A DNA stretch of 8,326 nt from assembly GCA_041917975.1 (NCBI GenBank), contig JAYRWN010000488.1, positions 1-8,326 of the forward strand, read 5' to 3'. Below, in pieces: positions 7,264-8,326 of this stretch. The notes under the pieces were generated by a model. The model was given only the letters and a program-made list of their open reading frames with translations. It made no database searches and was not told the DNA's origin. The DNA comes from JAYRWN01 sp041917975 (GTDB taxonomy: Bacteria; Bacteroidota; Bacteroidia; Chitinophagales; Saprospiraceae). The position numbers and the translations under genes were made by a program. The number at the start of each line of letters is the position of its first letter. Position 1 is the stretch's first letter.

Positions 7264-7380
7264 GGACTTTAGTCCGAAGTTCAGCCAAATAAACCTGGTG
7301 CTGAGAGCCCTGGGCTCGATAATTTTTCAACTGCGGACTTTAGTCCGTAGTTCATAACAATAAAAATAGTGGTGAGTGCC
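7264..7380. repeat. Two tandem copies of a palindrome-headed intergenic repeat, period 71 bp
   Basis: The palindrome GGACTTTAGTCC occurs at 7264-7275 and 7335-7346. Aligning the 46 bases from each start without gaps gives 36 identities by hand: the first 20 columns have a single mismatch, and scattered matches continue to a shared GCC. In the second copy the palindrome grows to 11-base arms (7329-7352) with one arm change that would still pair as G-U in RNA. Between the palindromes is a second inverted repeat, GAGCCC/GGGCTC (7305-7317). Compensated arms and an intergenic position resemble REP-type or small non-autonomous elements. No transposase is in the window. Confidence 0.7.
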
Positions 7381-7400
7381 ATAGACACAGCCTATATAGT

Positions 7401-7515
7401 ATGCCGGGCAAGCGTCACGACCGTAGGGTTAAAGATCCGCCTGGGAGCCGTGCTGACCGGAATCCTTTAGGCAAAATCCAGGGTGCTTATCGCTGGGTGG
7501 GATCCTGCTTGCAAA
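7401..7515 (+). other. GC-rich, foldable block upstream of the TPR gene
   Basis: This block is about 59% GC by hand count (66 of 112 bases, 7401-7512), in clear contrast to its AT-rich flanks. GCAAGC (7408-7413) and GCTTGC (7507-7512) would close it. Inside, TAAAG/CTTTA plus TCCG/CGGA (7430-7439 with 7458-7469) and CCAG/CTGG (7478-7481 with 7493-7496) can pair. It could be a structured leader, a small RNA, or a decayed mobile or repeat sequence. I recognise no known RNA family, and the strand is a guess based on the downstream gene. Confidence 0.25.
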
Positions 7516-7539
7516 ATCATCATCGTAGATGCTTATAAT
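7509..7539 (+). promoter_or_regulatory. Weak promoter-like boxes before the TPR gene
   Basis: TTGCAA (7509-7514) and TATAAT (7534-7539) are 19 bases apart, with the TPR start 24 bases further on. The -10 is a perfect sigma-70 match, but the spacing is long and Bacteroidota usually use a different consensus (TAnnTTTG), so this may be chance. Confidence 0.2.
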
Positions 7540-7563
7540 CCATAATTCAGTTTAATTTTAGGC

Positions 7564-8326
7564 ATGACAATCATGGCGCGAGTGAGAAAGTTGGGGAATT
7601 TGTTTGCCAAACGGATCATCTTAATATCATTTATTCTTACCCATACCATATTTCTTGAGGCCCAGCAGACGGGCTCTTTTACCAAGGTTAATTTTAAGGA
7701 TACCAGCCGCATTGTATTCTTAAATGAACAAGCTTACCAATTTTATTTACAAAGCGAGAACGACAGTTGTCTGGCCTATGCCTCCAGTGCATTAGAAAGA
7801 GTTGATCAACTCATTAATCATCTCACTCAAAGTAAACAGTTGAATGACCTTGATCGCTGCAAAATCCTGAAAGTGATGTCGTTGAAAAATATCGCCAGGA
7901 GTCTTCGACATAACCACTTAAAAGAGGCTTTGGACACGCTTCAATTTGCTTTACAATTAACCCAGGAAGTTGGTGATATTAAAGAACAGGCATTAGTTTA
8001 TTCTCTGTTAGCTTATATCTATGAAGAGGCATTTCAACCGGGCCAGGCTATTGATTATTATCGCCGCAGCCTGGAACTTTATCTAAAATCCGGTGATCAG
8101 AAGGGGCAGGCTGATCAACTTCTGTACATCGGCATCAATCTGCGCTATAAGGGTAACTATGGCGATGCCATGGAAAATTTTACGAAAGCTTTGTTAATTA
8201 GCCGTCAGATTAAGGACAGTGCCACTATGGTGGAAGCCCTGTTGGCCATCGGTTTTGTATATATGTTTGTAGAGAAGTATGATGATGCCATTAAAGCGCA
8301 GCAGGATGCTCTGCAAATTTATCAGG
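7564..8326 (+). CDS. Secreted or membrane-anchored TPR-repeat protein, N-terminal part
   Basis: The frame is open from ATG 7564 to the window edge (254 codons), so the C-terminus is missing. An in-frame TAA at 7543 rules out a longer start; ATG 7573 (M4) is an alternative. The protein begins with a basic region and a hydrophobic segment (about 18-31) ending in FLEAQQ, a likely signal peptide cut near A33. At least four helical repeats of about 36-40 residues follow, at roughly 108-139, 145-180, 183-219 and 221-254. They carry TPR marks such as ALVYSLLAYIYEEAFQPGQA and LLYIGINLRYKGNYGDAMEN. In Bacteroidota such N-termini commonly form the periplasmic sensor part of histidine kinases, LuxR/AraC-type regulators or cyclases, but no output domain is visible. 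TPRs bind proteins; the partner is unknown. Secretion and TPR fold are well supported, sensor function is inference. Confidence 0.87.
   Translation, partial: MTIMARVRKLGNLFAKRIILISFILTHTIFLEAQQTGSFTKVNFKDTSRIVFLNEQAYQFYLQSENDSCLAYASSALERVDQLINHLTQSKQLNDLDRCKILKVMSLKNIARSLRHNHLKEALDTLQFALQLTQEVGDIKEQALVYSLLAYIYEEAFQPGQAIDYYRRSLELYLKSGDQKGQADQLLYIGINLRYKGNYGDAMENFTKALLISRQIKDSATMVEALLAIGFVYMFVEKYDDAIKAQQDALQIYQ

Larger units (their letters stand above)
7145..7563. other. Long intergenic region without a convincing gene
   Basis: These 419 bases separate the hydrolase gene from the TPR gene. The first 115 or so bases are AT-rich with no recognisable feature. Next come two diverged tandem copies of a palindromic repeat (7264-7380), then a GC-rich block with self-complementarity (7401-7515), then an AT-rich stretch up to the TPR start. 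The small open frames, such as 7222-7272, 7372-7470 and 7401-7538, have no ribosome site or recognisable product. Confidence 0.7.

Noticed and set aside
7264..7380. CRISPR array
   Set aside because: There are only two copies, the shared part fades gradually instead of ending sharply, and no cas genes are present.
7372..7470. 32-codon GTG-start frame (VSAIDTAYIV...) and the 16-codon frame at 7222-7272
   Set aside because: Both are very short with no ribosome site, and one terminates inside the repeat palindrome; there is no evidence of translation.
7401..7515. Possible RNase P, SRP RNA, tmRNA or group II intron domain V
   Set aside because: Only short chance matches such as CAGGGTGC or GAGCCG are present; the conserved cores and expected lengths of these RNAs are missing.
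7401..7538. 45-codon open frame starting MPGKRHDRRV in the GC-rich block
   Set aside because: No ribosome site and no recognisable family; the Arg/Gly/Pro-rich composition is what GC-rich non-coding DNA gives.

Overview
The window looks like a chromosomal segment from a member of the Bacteroidota. This rests on the Bacteroidota-style ClpB N-terminus, the scarcity of Shine-Dalgarno sequences before most genes, and a secreted TPR protein of the kind that phylum uses as sensors. I cannot place it below phylum level; a Saprospiria-like lineage is only a guess. Nothing points to a plasmid, phage or complete mobile element.

Left part, minus strand (1-3185): a compact four-gene operon reading leftward. 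It is uxaC (uronate isomerase), then dctP, dctQ and the first 105 codons of dctM, the three parts of a TRAP transporter. The genes touch or nearly touch: dctQ starts inside the dctP stop codon and dctM starts 2 bases after dctQ. The likely job is import of a hexuronate (glucuronate or galacturonate) and its first intracellular step, isomerisation to fructuronate or tagaturonate.

Middle part, minus strand (3286-6036): clpB, the disaggregase chaperone, followed by a strong intrinsic terminator at 3286-3322. Between the clpB stop and that terminator lies a compact set of hairpins enclosed by a 6-bp helix. It could be a small RNA, a structured 3' UTR, or an attenuating leader for uxaC. The uxaC operon probably has its own promoter in 3186-3285, where there is a dyad and a direct repeat.

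Right part, plus strand (6257-8326): a dienelactone hydrolase family gene diverges from clpB across 220 bases. It is followed by a 419-base non-coding stretch holding two diverged tandem copies of a palindromic repeat and then a GC-rich, foldable block. The window ends inside a gene for a secreted TPR-repeat protein.

Most of the window is ordinary housekeeping and catabolic content. The parts not explained by known genes are the clpB-uxaC intergenic RNA candidate and the repeat plus GC-rich block at 7264-7515.
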